Positions 43,820-53,746 of a stretch of DNA of 64,000 nucleotides are shown in pieces. The stretch's first letter is position 1. Each line of letters begins with the position of its first letter. This DNA is from CADEEX01 sp040081555 (GTDB taxonomy: Bacteria; Acidobacteriota; Vicinamibacteria; Vicinamibacterales; CAVVIG01). The stretch is taken from positions 5,652 to 69,651 of the forward strand of contig JBEBGG010000002.1 in NCBI GenBank assembly GCA_040081555.1. The letters are read 5' to 3'. Under the pieces are notes generated by a model, which saw nothing but the letters and a program-made list of their open reading frames with translations, made no database searches and was not told the DNA's origin. The position numbers were made by a program, and so were the translations under genes.

Positions 43820-46342
43820 ATGAGTGAACTCACTTCGCAGCTGCTTCCCGTCAATATCGAAGACGAGATGAAGCGTTCGTACATGGATTACGCGATGAGC
43901 GTGATCATTGGCCGAGCGCTGCCGGACGCCCGCGATGGGCTCAAGCCCGCCCATCGCCGTGTGCTCTATGGCATGAAGACGATGGGCCTAGCGTCCAACC
44001 GTGGCTATCGAAAGTGCGCGAAGATCGTTGGTGAGGTGATGGGCAACTTTCACCCCCATGGAGACGCTTCGATCTACGACACGCTTGTCCGTCTGGCGCA
44101 AGACTTCAATATGCGCTATCAGCTCGTAGACGGGCAAGGCAATTTCGGTTCGATCGACGGCGATTCGCCGGCGGCGATGCGCTATACCGAGGCCCGGCTA
44201 CGGTCGCTCGGCGACGAGATGATGGCAGATCTCGATAAAGAGACCGTCGACTTCACGCCGAACTACGACGAAACAACCGAAGAGCCAACCGTCTTGCCAA
44301 CGCCGTTCCCGAATCTGCTCGTGAACGGATCTTCCGGCATCGCCGTTGGCATGGCGACGAATGTTCCTCCCCACAACCTGACGGAAGTGATCGATGGTTG
44401 CCTCTGGATCATCGAACATACCCATCTACGCGCCGATGTCTCTCTGACCCCTCCGACGCGTCAGGAAAAGCTTCGAAATCTGATTCGTCTGATTCCTGCG
44501 CCTGATTTTCCCACCGGTGGCTACATCGTCGGTCGAGGCGGGGCAGTGCAAGCGTACACCACCGGCCGCGGCTCGGTTCTGATGCGGGCCGCGCACGAGC
44601 TCGAGACGAATAAAAAGGGCGATCGCACATCTATCGTCTTTACCGCGATCCCTTACCAGGTGAACAAGGCGAGACTGATCGAACGCATCGCCGACCTAGT
44701 GCGCGACAAGCTCCTCGAGGGTATTTCCGACCTTCGCGACGAGTCCGATCGAGACGGCATGCGGATCGTCGTCGAATTGAAGCGCGGCGAACTACCCGAG
44801 GTCGTTCTCAACAATCTCTACAAGCACACGCCGCTGCAATCCAGCTTCGGCATCATCATGCTGGCGATTGTCGGAGGGCGACCCAAGGTCCTCACGCTGC
44901 TCGAACTCGTCGAAAGTTTTGTGGAATTCCGACGCGAGATCGTTCGTCGGCGGACTGAGTTCGATCTGCGCAAGGCCGAGGCTCGCTATCACATCCTCGA
45001 AGGTCTAAAGATCGCGCTCGATCATCTCGATCAAGTGATCGCGCTCATTCGCAGTTCGAAAACAGTCCAGGAAGCGCGCGAAGGATTGATGACAAACTTC
45101 GGTTTGTCACAGATCCAGGCGCAGGCGATCCTCGACATGCAGTTGCAGCGCCTCACCGGCCTTGAGCGCCAGAAAATCATCGACGAAATTGCCGAACTGC
45201 TGCGCGCCATCGAGCAACTGCGCGCGATTCTCGCCAACGAGCAACTGCTGATGCAAATTGTCTCGGATGAACTGCGCGAGGTGAAGACCAAGTATGGCGA
45301 CGGACGCCGTACTGAAATTATTGAAGGCGAAGCCGGCGACCTGAACATCGAAGATCTGATCGCGGAAGAAGACATGGCGATCACGGTCAGCAACACCGGC
45401 TACATCAAGCGTACGGCGATCTCGACCTACCGCAATCAGAAACGGGGCGGCAAGGGCCGCATTGGCATGAGGACGAAAGAAGAAGACTTCGTCAGCCATC
45501 TGTTTGTGGCCTCAACGCACGCCTACATCATGATCTTCTCAGATCGGGGCCGCGCGTACTGGTTGAAAGTTCACGAGATCCCCGATGTCGGTCCAGGCGG
45601 CAAGGGCAAGTCCATCGCGAACCTCGTGTCGATGGAAGAAGGTGAGCGCATCGCAGCCACGATCGCCGTCAAGTCGTTCGACGACGACAAGTTCGTGGTA
45701 ATGGGCACACGCAAGGGTGTCGTTAAGAAGACGCCGCTCTCCGCCTTTGCCAATCCTCGCGCCGGGGGCATCATCGCGATGGGCATCGAGGACGGCGATC
45801 AGGTCATTGCCACGCAGGTGACGGATGGCAGCGGTGAAATTCTCATTGGTACCAGGGACGGCATGGCAATCCGCTTTGACGAAGGCGACATCCGTTCGAT
45901 GGGCCGCACGGCCTACGGGGTCCGTGGCATCCAACTCAGAGCCGACGACTACGTTGTCGGCATGGAAGTGGTCAAGCCCGGCGGCACTGTGTTGGCGGTC
46001 ACTGAGCGTGGCTACGGCAAGCGCACCGAGATCGATGAGTATCGCGTCCAGGCCAGAGGTGGCGTGGGCATCATCAATATCGCCACCTCCGAACGCAACG
46101 GCATCGTCGTTGGGGTGGCCTACGTGCAGGACGGCGAGGAACTGCTGCTGATTACACAGCAGGGGATGATTCTGCGCATGCAGACCAACGATGTTCGAGC
46201 CATCGGTCGCGCCACACAAGGAGTGACGATGATCGACATCGAAGTCGATGACAAAGTGGTCTCCATCGCCAAGCTCGGGAAAGAGGAAGCCGTGGTTGGT
46301 GATACCGCCGACGCGCCAGAGCTTCCAGATGGGCCTGCCTAG
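43820..46342 (+). CDS. gyrA: DNA gyrase subunit A
   Basis: 840 residues. MSVIIGRALPDARDGLKPAH precedes the quinolone-resistance region (HGDASIYDTLVRLAQDF). The catalytic tyrosine lies in AAMRYTEARL. The C-terminal beta-pinwheel contains a GyrA box, QKRGGKG, marking it as gyrase rather than topoisomerase IV. In the E. coli hot-spot positions this protein reads HGDASIYD: A replaces the commonly seen S at position 83-equivalent only if aligned as GDA-S, so S is retained. It lies 55 bp downstream of gyrB. Confidence 0.97.
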   Translation: MSELTSQLLPVNIEDEMKRSYMDYAMSVIIGRALPDARDGLKPAHRRVLYGMKTMGLASNRGYRKCAKIVGEVMGNFHPHGDASIYDTLVRLAQDFNMRYQLVDGQGNFGSIDGDSPAAMRYTEARLRSLGDEMMADLDKETVDFTPNYDETTEEPTVLPTPFPNLLVNGSSGIAVGMATNVPPHNLTEVIDGCLWIIEHTHLRADVSLTPPTRQEKLRNLIRLIPAPDFPTGGYIVGRGGAVQAYTTGRGSVLMRAAHELETNKKGDRTSIVFTAIPYQVNKARLIERIADLVRDKLLEGISDLRDESDRDGMRIVVELKRGELPEVVLNNLYKHTPLQSSFGIIMLAIVGGRPKVLTLLELVESFVEFRREIVRRRTEFDLRKAEARYHILEGLKIALDHLDQVIALIRSSKTVQEAREGLMTNFGLSQIQAQAILDMQLQRLTGLERQKIIDEIAELLRAIEQLRAILANEQLLMQIVSDELREVKTKYGDGRRTEIIEGEAGDLNIEDLIAEEDMAITVSNTGYIKRTAISTYRNQKRGGKGRIGMRTKEEDFVSHLFVASTHAYIMIFSDRGRAYWLKVHEIPDVGPGGKGKSIANLVSMEEGERIAATIAVKSFDDDKFVVMGTRKGVVKKTPLSAFANPRAGGIIAMGIEDGDQVIATQVTDGSGEILIGTRDGMAIRFDEGDIRSMGRTAYGVRGIQLRADDYVVGMEVVKPGGTVLAVTERGYGKRTEIDEYRVQARGGVGIINIATSERNGIVVGVAYVQDGEELLLITQQGMILRMQTNDVRAIGRATQGVTMIDIEVDDKVVSIAKLGKEEAVVGDTADAPELPDGPA

Positions 46343-46403
46343 ACGGCCTACCTCTCGATCCTTCCAGCGTCGTACCCGATGGCCAGGCTCGAGTGATCAG
46401 AAA

Positions 46404-48698
46404 CTAAGCTGGCTCAAGTCTCGCGTATTTCGCCCGAAGCGTCTTCACGCCGGCACCACTGAAGCGCACCACAAGCTTCAGGTCATCGTCCACGGGTTCC
46501 ACTGAGATCACGTTTCCGATGCCAAAGGTTGCGTGCTTGACTCGCATGCCCGCGTGCATCGAGACGGCGCCACGCTGATCTTCATCCTCGTAGCTGTAGA
46601 CGCTGGTCGAGTACGCCGCCGGTTCTTCTCTGGTGCCGCCACGTCCTGCGCCTCGCCCGTACGGATTGGTGCGAAACGTTGATGGGTGCGACAAGCTGTT
46701 CTGGTAGCCGGAGCCTGTGAACGACGGAAGGATCTTTTCGATCAGTTCTGACGGCACCTCGTCGATGAATCTCGAGGGCTCGCTGGACTTGTATTCGCCA
46801 AAGACTCGACGGCGTGCCGCTCCCGTGAGAACCAGCTTTCGCCGCGCGCGAGTCATCCCGACGTAACAGAGCCGTCGTTCCTCCTCGAGTTCCTCTTCGT
46901 CCTCGGCCGAACGTGAATGCGGGAAAAGACCCTCTTCGAGCCCTGCGAGAATGACTGTAGGAAACTCAAGTCCCTTGGCACTATGCAGCGTCATCATCCA
47001 GATCCGCGCCTCTTTGGTGCCCTGTTCTTCGTCTACGTCTGACAGCAGCGACAGGCGATCGACAAATCCACCAAGCGATGGCTCCTGGTCCCGCCCCTCG
47101 TACTCGCGTGCCGCCGACACCAGTTCCGCAAGGTTCTCGATGCGAGCCTCGCTATCCTCGCTATGATCTTCTCGAAGAGCATTCAGATAGCCGCTGCGAT
47201 CCAGGATCTTCGCAACCACCACCGACACCGGTTCCGCTCGCGCGACGTCGGTAAGGCCGACAATCAGATCCCGAAACGCAGCCAGTGATGACTGTGGTCG
47301 ACCACCGAACACACGACCTTCGAGTCCACGCACCAGTCTCGCCCACAGCGAGTTTGGCGACGCGGCTGGGCGCAAACCCGCAAAGAGCGGTGGTAGGTCG
47401 GCGAAACCCGCGTCGACTTCAACCTTCTCGATGGCGTCCATTACGCCCTTGCCGATACCACGCGCCGGGACATTGATCACTCGGCGCAGACTGACGTCGT
47501 CGTGAGGATTGATCACGAGACGCATAAAGGCGAGCGAGTCTTTGATCTCCTTACGCTCATAGAAACGGACGCCGCCAACGATCTTGTACGCCAGTCCCCC
47601 CCGCATTAATGCGTCTTCGATCGCTCGAGACTGGGCGTTGGTTCGATAGAGGATCGCTACCATCGCATCGACATCTGACAGACCCGCGCGGGCAGTGCGG
47701 GTGATGAAGTCCGCCTCTTCGAGCTCGTCACCGCCGCGGTAGTAGGTGATCTGCTCGCCCCCTTTCGTGTCAGTCCACAGGTGCTTGTCCTTGCGATTGC
47801 GGTTCTGGCCGATCACCGCTGACGCCGCGTCAAGAATGATCTGTGTTGACCGATAGTTTTGCTCGAGCTTGACGACGACCGCTTCTGAGTAGTCGCGCTC
47901 GAAGTCGAGGATGTTCTTGAGGTCAGCGCCGCGCCATTTGTAGATGGACTGATCAGGGTCACCGACGACACAGAGGTTTCGGTAGTGGCCGGCCAGGCGC
48001 TGAATCAGCACGTACTGCGGCCGGTTGGTGTCCTGATACTCGTCCACCATGACAAACTTGAACTGCGTTGCGTATTTCTCTCTGACCGTGGAGCTCTGCT
48101 CGACAAGATCGACCGTCTTGAGCAGCAGGTCGTCGAAATCGAGCGCACCTGCTTCCTTCAGAGCGTTGACGTAGTAGCCGTAGACCTTGGCAATCTGCTC
48201 GTCGCGGCGGTTCCACCCCGCAGACGCAGCCATCACCTCTGGCCCCTCCATCTTGTTCTTCGACGAGCTGATACGCGACAACGCTGCCCTCGGCTGGACA
48301 AAGGAATCGTCGATCTGGAGCGCCTTCAGTGCCTGCTTGATGACGGACATTTGGTCCGACGAGTCGTAGATCACGAAATCGCGTGACAAGCCGATGGCTG
48401 GAGCTTCGCGCCTCAGCAGCCTGGCGCACAGTGAGTGAAACGTCGACACCCACATCCGCCCGCAGTCCTCACCGAGCAGTGACTCAACGCGCGCGCGCAT
48501 TTCCTCGGCGGCCTTGTTGGTAAAGGTGACAGCGAGAATCTCGTGTGGCTTGGCGTGTCCATCGCCGACCAGGTACGCAATGCGGCTGGTGATGACGCGG
48601 GTCTTTCCCGAGCCAGCGCCTGCGAGGATCAGCAGTGGCCCGCTTGTATGGAGCACCGCCGCGCGCTGCTCAGGGTTGAGCGAATCGAGGAAGGACAT
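46404..48698 (-). CDS. pcrA: UvrD/PcrA-type DNA helicase
   Basis: 764 residues from ATG 48698 (MSFLDSLNPEQRAAVLH). The frame is open 13 codons upstream. SF1A motifs: ILAGAGSGKTRVITSRIAYL, VDEYQDTNRPQYVLIQ, GDPDQSIYKWRGAD, LEQNYRSTQIIL, MTLHSAKGLEFPTVIL and CYVGMTRARRKLVL. The C-terminal Tudor-like domain, here MRVKHATFGIGNV onwards, binds RNA polymerase in PcrA. Role in repair and removal of replication blocks. Convergent with gyrA. Confidence 0.95.
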   Translation of the reverse strand: MSFLDSLNPEQRAAVLHTSGPLLILAGAGSGKTRVITSRIAYLVGDGHAKPHEILAVTFTNKAAEEMRARVESLLGEDCGRMWVSTFHSLCARLLRREAPAIGLSRDFVIYDSSDQMSVIKQALKALQIDDSFVQPRAALSRISSSKNKMEGPEVMAASAGWNRRDEQIAKVYGYYVNALKEAGALDFDDLLLKTVDLVEQSSTVREKYATQFKFVMVDEYQDTNRPQYVLIQRLAGHYRNLCVVGDPDQSIYKWRGADLKNILDFERDYSEAVVVKLEQNYRSTQIILDAASAVIGQNRNRKDKHLWTDTKGGEQITYYRGGDELEEADFITRTARAGLSDVDAMVAILYRTNAQSRAIEDALMRGGLAYKIVGGVRFYERKEIKDSLAFMRLVINPHDDVSLRRVINVPARGIGKGVMDAIEKVEVDAGFADLPPLFAGLRPAASPNSLWARLVRGLEGRVFGGRPQSSLAAFRDLIVGLTDVARAEPVSVVVAKILDRSGYLNALREDHSEDSEARIENLAELVSAAREYEGRDQEPSLGGFVDRLSLLSDVDEEQGTKEARIWMMTLHSAKGLEFPTVILAGLEEGLFPHSRSAEDEEELEEERRLCYVGMTRARRKLVLTGAARRRVFGEYKSSEPSRFIDEVPSELIEKILPSFTGSGYQNSLSHPSTFRTNPYGRGAGRGGTREEPAAYSTSVYSYEDEDQRGAVSMHAGMRVKHATFGIGNVISVEPVDDDLKLVVRFSGAGVKTLRAKYARLEPA

Positions 48699-48776
48699 TG
48701 CAATGCCAAATGCTGGATGCGAGAGGGGTGGCGACAAAGAAGGCCACCGACCACCATCAGCTTAGCATCGTCGGTC

Positions 48777-50621
48777 CTATTCGACCGTGACGCTCTTCGC
48801 CAGATTCCTCGGCTGATCGACGTCACAACCGCGGCGCACGGCGATGTGGTACGCGAGAAGCTGCAGCGGTAGGACCATTGCGATGGGCGAGAGCAGCGCC
48901 GGCATGGCGGGAATCTCGAGAATGAAGTCGCTCTTTGGATCGAGAATGCCGCTCAGCATCGTGTCGCCCTTGGTTGTGAGGGCGATGACGGATCCACCTC
49001 GTGCCTTGGCCTCTTGCATGTTGCCGATCATCTTCTCGAACACATGATCATGAGGAGCCAATGCCACGACTGGCATCTGCTCGTCGATCAGCGCGATCGG
49101 TCCATGCTTCATCTCACCGGCAGGGTAGCCCTCGGCGTGGATGTACGAAATCTCCTTCAGCTTCAGCGCTCCTTCGAGCGCAATCGGGTAGTGAATGCCC
49201 CGCCCGAGATAAAGGAAATCCGACCGCGCATGAAAATGGGCCGCAATCTGCTCGATCTGGGCCCCGAGCGTGAGCGTTTCCTCGAGTAGCTGTGGCAATT
49301 GTAGAAGACCATCCACGTGCGAGCGGGAGGCTTCGAGAGAGACCGCCAGCCTTGCCTGACCGATGCGCAGAGCCAGCAGATACAGCGCTACAAGCTGGGT
49401 TGTGAAAGCCTTCGTCGACGCGACGCCGATCTCTGGACCCGCGTGAGTATAGATAGTTCCGTCAGTCTCTCGTGTGGCCATGCTGCCCACCACGTTGCAG
49501 ACCGAGATGCTCCTGGCCCCCTCGCGTCTGGCCTCTCGAAGCGCGGCCAGCGTGTCGGCTGTTTCGCCAGACTGCGTGATGATGACCGCGAGCGAGCGCT
49601 TGGACGCAATTGGGTTCCGATAGCGGTACTCAGAGCCGTAGTCCACTTCCACCGGGATCCGCGCAAGTTGCTCGATTAAGAATTTGCCAACGAGCGCCGC
49701 ATGCCAGGACGTGCCGCACGCCAGAATCGTGACGCGGTCGATCTTCTGAAGTTCCGCGTCGGTGACGTTCATCTCTTCAAGGAACACCTTGCCGGAGTCT
49801 TGAGAGACACGACCAAGGATGGTTTCGCGCGCCGCATTCGGCTGCTCGAAAATTTCCTTAAGCATGAAGTGCTTGTAACCGGATTTTTCCGCCATGATCG
49901 GATCCCACAACACGCGCTGCGGCTTCGCCGACACGGCCGTGCCACCAAAATCGGTGAAGGTGACACCGGTCTTCGTGATGATCGCCATTTCCTCATCACC
50001 GAGGAAGACGACGTCGCGGGTATGGCTCAAGATTGCCGGGATGTCCGAGGCCACAAAGAACTCGCCGTCCCCGAGCCCGATGACAATCGGCGGTCCTTTG
50101 CGGACCGTCACGATCTTGTGTGGATCGTCGGCCGAGATCAACACCAGCGCGAACAGGCCACGCATCAACGTCAGCGCCCGGCGGACGGCGTTCTCGAGAC
50201 CGTCGCTCTTCATCTCGCGCTCAACGAGGTGCGCGACGATTTCCGTGTCGGTCTCAGTGACGAAGCGATGGCCTTGTGCGACGAGCTCCCGCTTCAGCTC
50301 GAGGTAGTTCTCGATGATGCCGTTGTGGACAACGACGATTCTTCCCGTGCAATCACGGTGCGGGTGCGCGTTTTCCTCGGTTGGGCGACCATGAGTCGCC
50401 CAACGCGTGTGGCCGACGCCGTACTCACCGCTTAGCGGGTCCGCAGCAATCGCGAGCTCGAGATTCGCAAGCTTTCCCGCGCTCCGGCGCAGGTACATGA
50501 CGCCGCCCCTCACGACGGCGACGCCAGCGCTGTCGTAGCCTCGATACTCGAGCTTACGCAACCCGTCCACGAGAACGGGAACGACGTCCTTTGGTCCGAT
50601 GTAACCGATGATTCCGCACAT
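48777..50621 (-). CDS. glmS: Glutamine-fructose-6-phosphate aminotransferase GlmS
   Basis: 614 residues. The N-terminal glutaminase begins MCGIIGYIG, with Cys2 (first residue after Met removal) as nucleophile, and has GVGHTRWATHGRP. Two SIS isomerase domains follow, with ILACGTSWHAALVGKFLIE, ITQSGETADTLAALR and the C-terminal DQPRNLAKSVTVE. It makes glucosamine-6-phosphate for peptidoglycan and LPS. The gap to glmU is only 49 bases, too short for a glmS ribozyme. Confidence 0.97.
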   Translation of the reverse strand: MCGIIGYIGPKDVVPVLVDGLRKLEYRGYDSAGVAVVRGGVMYLRRSAGKLANLELAIAADPLSGEYGVGHTRWATHGRPTEENAHPHRDCTGRIVVVHNGIIENYLELKRELVAQGHRFVTETDTEIVAHLVEREMKSDGLENAVRRALTLMRGLFALVLISADDPHKIVTVRKGPPIVIGLGDGEFFVASDIPAILSHTRDVVFLGDEEMAIITKTGVTFTDFGGTAVSAKPQRVLWDPIMAEKSGYKHFMLKEIFEQPNAARETILGRVSQDSGKVFLEEMNVTDAELQKIDRVTILACGTSWHAALVGKFLIEQLARIPVEVDYGSEYRYRNPIASKRSLAVIITQSGETADTLAALREARREGARSISVCNVVGSMATRETDGTIYTHAGPEIGVASTKAFTTQLVALYLLALRIGQARLAVSLEASRSHVDGLLQLPQLLEETLTLGAQIEQIAAHFHARSDFLYLGRGIHYPIALEGALKLKEISYIHAEGYPAGEMKHGPIALIDEQMPVVALAPHDHVFEKMIGNMQEAKARGGSVIALTTKGDTMLSGILDPKSDFILEIPAMPALLSPIAMVLPLQLLAYHIAVRRGCDVDQPRNLAKSVTVE

Positions 50622-50670
50622 AAAGGCTGATACGTGAAACTGAGAAGTCTAAGAGTACAAAGCCAACAGA

Positions 50671-52059
50671 TCAGGCACCGGCCTTCTTGAGCGCCTTATC
50701 CCTGACCCAGCCCTCAATATTCCGCTGCTTGCCCGCGCTCACCGCGAGCGCGCCCGCAGGAACATCTTCGCGAATCGTTGTCCCCGTACCGACGTAGGCG
50801 TTTGCACCGATGGTAACCGGCGCGATCAGCTGCGTGTCGCTGCCGATGAAGGCGCCATCCCCAATAGTGGTTACGTGCTTGTCCCGCCCGTCGTAGTTGC
50901 AGGTGATTGCACCGGCGCCGATATTGACGTAGTCGCCAATCTTCGCGTCGCCGAGGTAGGCGAGATGCCCTGCCTTGGTGCCTGTACCCAGCACGGTCTT
51001 CTTCAGCTCGACGAAGTTGCCGACGCGCGCGTTCACCCCGACGTCCACCTGGCCTCGCAGATGCGCGAAGGGACCGACTGACGCGCCATGTCGAATCGTT
51101 GACCCGATGATCAGGCTGTGATCAAACACGGTGACGCCGTCGCCAATTGTCGACGCAACAATGCGGGCGCCACTGTGAACAATGCACCCTGTACCGATGG
51201 TGGTACCACGCCCAAGGATCACACCGGGATGCAGCGTGGTGTCGACGCCGATCTCCACATCGGCGTCGACATACGTTGTCGAGGGATCGACAAAGGTGAC
51301 GCCGTCGGCCATCAATTGCTCGTTTATGCTCATCCTGAACAATCTGCCGAGGCTCGCAAGTTCTGCACGCGTATTGATACCAAGAATTTCGCGCGCGTCA
51401 TCAACTGCGAACGCTTCCACGAGCTGTCCTGCCCGACGATAGATCCCGACGAGATCCGGTAAGTAGTATTCGCGCTGCGCGTTCTCGGCCGCGATCCGAC
51501 GCACCGCGTCAAAGAGGCCGTCGAGCGCGAACGCATAAATACCGGCATTGATTTCGTGAATGGCTCGCTCAACAGGCGTGGCGTCCTTTTCCTCGACGAT
51601 CCGGGCAATCCGACCGCCGTGTCGCACGATTCGGCCGTACCCGCGTGGCGTATCGACGACCGCTGTGGCCACTGTCGCTGCTGCCTCGCCGGCCTGGTGC
51701 GCGTTTAGGAGAGCTTGCAGCGTTTGTGCGCGCAATAGCGGAACGTCGCCCGAAAGCAAGATGAGGTTCCCGCGTGCACCAGCCAGGGCTGGTTCGGCCA
51801 TTAGCAGTGCATGTGCGGTGCCCAGCTGTGGCTCCTGGACCACAAACGTGACATCCGGCTGACTAGTAAGGGCAGCCCTCACCTCGTCTGCCTGGTGACC
51901 GACGACGACGGTGAGCGTACGCGGTTTCATAGCCCGGGCCGCCACCAATACGTGCTCGATGAGGGCTCGACCGGCGATCGGGTGCAGTACTTTGGGTACT
52001 GCTGATTTCATGCGCGTCCCCTTGCCCGCAGCGAGAACGACGACGTGGATGTCAGACAT
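50671..52059 (-). CDS. glmU: Bifunctional GlmU (N-acetyltransferase/uridyltransferase)
   Basis: 462 residues. Pyrophosphorylase domain: VVLAAGKGTRMKSAVPKVLH, LGTAHALLMAEPAL, ILLSGDVPLL and YGRIVR. Left-handed beta-helix acetyltransferase domain from about residue 250, with hexapeptide repeats and GHLAYLGDAKIGDYVNIGAG, then NYDGRDKHVTTIGDGAFIGS. It converts glucosamine-1-phosphate to UDP-GlcNAc. Adjacent to glmS in the same orientation, so two steps of one pathway are co-transcribed. Confidence 0.97.
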   Translation of the reverse strand: MSDIHVVVLAAGKGTRMKSAVPKVLHPIAGRALIEHVLVAARAMKPRTLTVVVGHQADEVRAALTSQPDVTFVVQEPQLGTAHALLMAEPALAGARGNLILLSGDVPLLRAQTLQALLNAHQAGEAAATVATAVVDTPRGYGRIVRHGGRIARIVEEKDATPVERAIHEINAGIYAFALDGLFDAVRRIAAENAQREYYLPDLVGIYRRAGQLVEAFAVDDAREILGINTRAELASLGRLFRMSINEQLMADGVTFVDPSTTYVDADVEIGVDTTLHPGVILGRGTTIGTGCIVHSGARIVASTIGDGVTVFDHSLIIGSTIRHGASVGPFAHLRGQVDVGVNARVGNFVELKKTVLGTGTKAGHLAYLGDAKIGDYVNIGAGAITCNYDGRDKHVTTIGDGAFIGSDTQLIAPVTIGANAYVGTGTTIREDVPAGALAVSAGKQRNIEGWVRDKALKKAGA

Positions 52060-52100
52060 CTGTCGGATTATCGGCCGAATCGGGACCGAGGATGTGGCAA

Positions 52101-52715
52101 CTAGCGCGTCGTCCTTGGCTCCGAGGTTCTCGGCACGCCGAACCCTCCGCGGGGGCTTTGCTTTTCGGTCGTCGAGCGAAAACCGTCGTTGTCGCGCAGT
52201 GGATCAAGGTCCGCGTCCTGTCGAGCCTTGGCGCGATTCGCGGGATTAAGCGTGATGGCGCGCTCGAGATGCGCGAGTGCTTCCGCGTGTTCGCCCCGTT
52301 GGGCGTGGGCGACCGCAAGCAGATAGAGGGCGTGGTCGTTATCTGGGTCTTCGTCCCGCACTAACCGGAGCTGCGAGATGGCCTCGTCGTAGTTGGCGCC
52401 GTTGAGAGCCAGCGTTGACGCGTACAGGCGCTCCTGCACGCCGAGAGGGGCGGAGGCTGGCGGCGTCGCAAGACGCTCACAAATGTTGAGGTACAGACGT
52501 ACCCTCTCGTGAAGTTCTTTTTCTTCAGGAAAGCGCGTGAGCACGGACCGCAGAAGGTCGAGTGCGCCGTTGTAGTCGTGTCGCTGAAGGGCCTCAAGAC
52601 CCCGTTCGTACGCGCTGACTGCATCGACGTAGGTCGGGCGGTGGCCTGACACTGACGGCTCAGGAGGAACCTGAGTGCGTTCATTCACGTTCGGCTTGGA
52701 TCGCTGCTTCGCCAT
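52101..52715 (-). CDS. Tetratricopeptide-repeat protein
   Basis: 204 residues. Three TPR-like helix pairs are seen: AVSAYERGLEALQRHDYNGA, then YASTLALNGANYDEAISQL and ALYLLAVAHAQRGEHAEALA followed by LERAITLNPANRAKARQ. The ends are polar and low-complexity, with no signal peptide or membrane helix, so a cytoplasmic adaptor role is likely. Partners cannot be named. It lies between rsmI (74 bp upstream) and glmU (41 bp downstream) on the same strand. Confidence 0.8.
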   Translation of the reverse strand: MAKQRSKPNVNERTQVPPEPSVSGHRPTYVDAVSAYERGLEALQRHDYNGALDLLRSVLTRFPEEKELHERVRLYLNICERLATPPASAPLGVQERLYASTLALNGANYDEAISQLRLVRDEDPDNDHALYLLAVAHAQRGEHAEALAHLERAITLNPANRAKARQDADLDPLRDNDGFRSTTEKQSPRGGFGVPRTSEPRTTR

Positions 52716-52789
52716 CGTGTATTGAACCCTGACGTGAGCATTCGAGCACCGAATTCCACCAGAAATCTAACAGAACACATCGAAATAGG

Positions 52790-53638
52790 TCAACGAGCCA
52801 AAGACTTCCCGTCTTCGAGCAAAGCAAACACCGATCTGGCGCTGAGACCGTAGTCTCTGCTGATCTTGGCAATTGCCTGTCTCCGTGTAAGCCCAGGCTT
52901 TTCTGTTAATTCACCAAATATTTCCGTTGCCATCTTGGCCGACAGTTCCTGGGCCGCTGAAGCTTCAGTCGCCGCGCCAAGTCTAACAGCAACCGTAAAT
53001 TCTCCAAGGGCTTCCACGATCCGTGGAAGGACGGCAGAGATTGTGCCTCGGAAGAACTCCTCATGAATCTTCGTCAACTCTCGACCAACGACGACCTCGA
53101 CGTCGCCGACTCGACGCTGAAGCGCCTCCAGCGTGTAACGAATCCGGTGGGGTGCCTCATAAAACACCGCGCACGGGGCACTCGACGCAAGCCGATCAAA
53201 CCAAATCCGACGATCTGCTTGCCCATTTGGTGGAAAGCCCAAAAACGTAAAACCATCGAGCTCGAAGCCAGACGCCGACAGGATGGTCATTACGGCGCTC
53301 GGTCCAGGGATGGGTTCCACTCGCAGCCCAGCCGCTGCCGCAGCGGCAATCAAGGGGGCCCCGGGGTCGGAGATTGTCGGGGTACCCGCGTCAGACACCA
53401 GGGCGACGCCATCGCCCCGCTGCAACCTCGCAACTATGTCGCCGACCTTCCGCCGTTCATTGTGAGCGTGGAGGCTGATCGTGTGGGTGGTGATACCGTG
53501 GCGCGCCAGCAATTTCGCCGTCCGCCGGGTGTCCTCTGCGGCAATCAGCGCGACCTCTCGGAGGACTCGCAGCGCGCGCGCAGAGATGTCCTCGAGGTTG
53601 CCAATAGGCGTGGCGACTACGAACAGCGTGCCAGCCAT
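52790..53638 (-). CDS. rsmI: 16S rRNA (cytidine-2'-O)-methyltransferase RsmI
   Basis: 282 residues. Starts with the family signature LFVVATPIGNLEDISARAL, then AAEDTRRTAKLL, LVSDAGTPTISDPG and EPIPGPSAVMTILSASG, and FLGFPP. It methylates C1402 of 16S rRNA. The C-terminal RRQAIAKISRDYGLSARSVF is the conserved accessory segment. It diverges from the DUF885 gene across 108 bp. Confidence 0.95.
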   Translation of the reverse strand: MAGTLFVVATPIGNLEDISARALRVLREVALIAAEDTRRTAKLLARHGITTHTISLHAHNERRKVGDIVARLQRGDGVALVSDAGTPTISDPGAPLIAAAAAAGLRVEPIPGPSAVMTILSASGFELDGFTFLGFPPNGQADRRIWFDRLASSAPCAVFYEAPHRIRYTLEALQRRVGDVEVVVGRELTKIHEEFFRGTISAVLPRIVEALGEFTVAVRLGAATEASAAQELSAKMATEIFGELTEKPGLTRRQAIAKISRDYGLSARSVFALLEDGKSLAR

Positions 53639-53746
53639 CAGATCGAGTTTTTCATTGTACCATTAGCGGATCGTCAGGCGGGTCAGCCTGGTCGGTCCGG
53701 ATAGTCTAGCGAATGCTGGACACTCACGAATTTCGCCGCAGGAGCT

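Noticed and set aside
50622..50670. glmS ribozyme upstream of glmS
   Set aside because: Only 49 bases separate glmU and glmS, far shorter than the roughly 150-nt ribozyme core.
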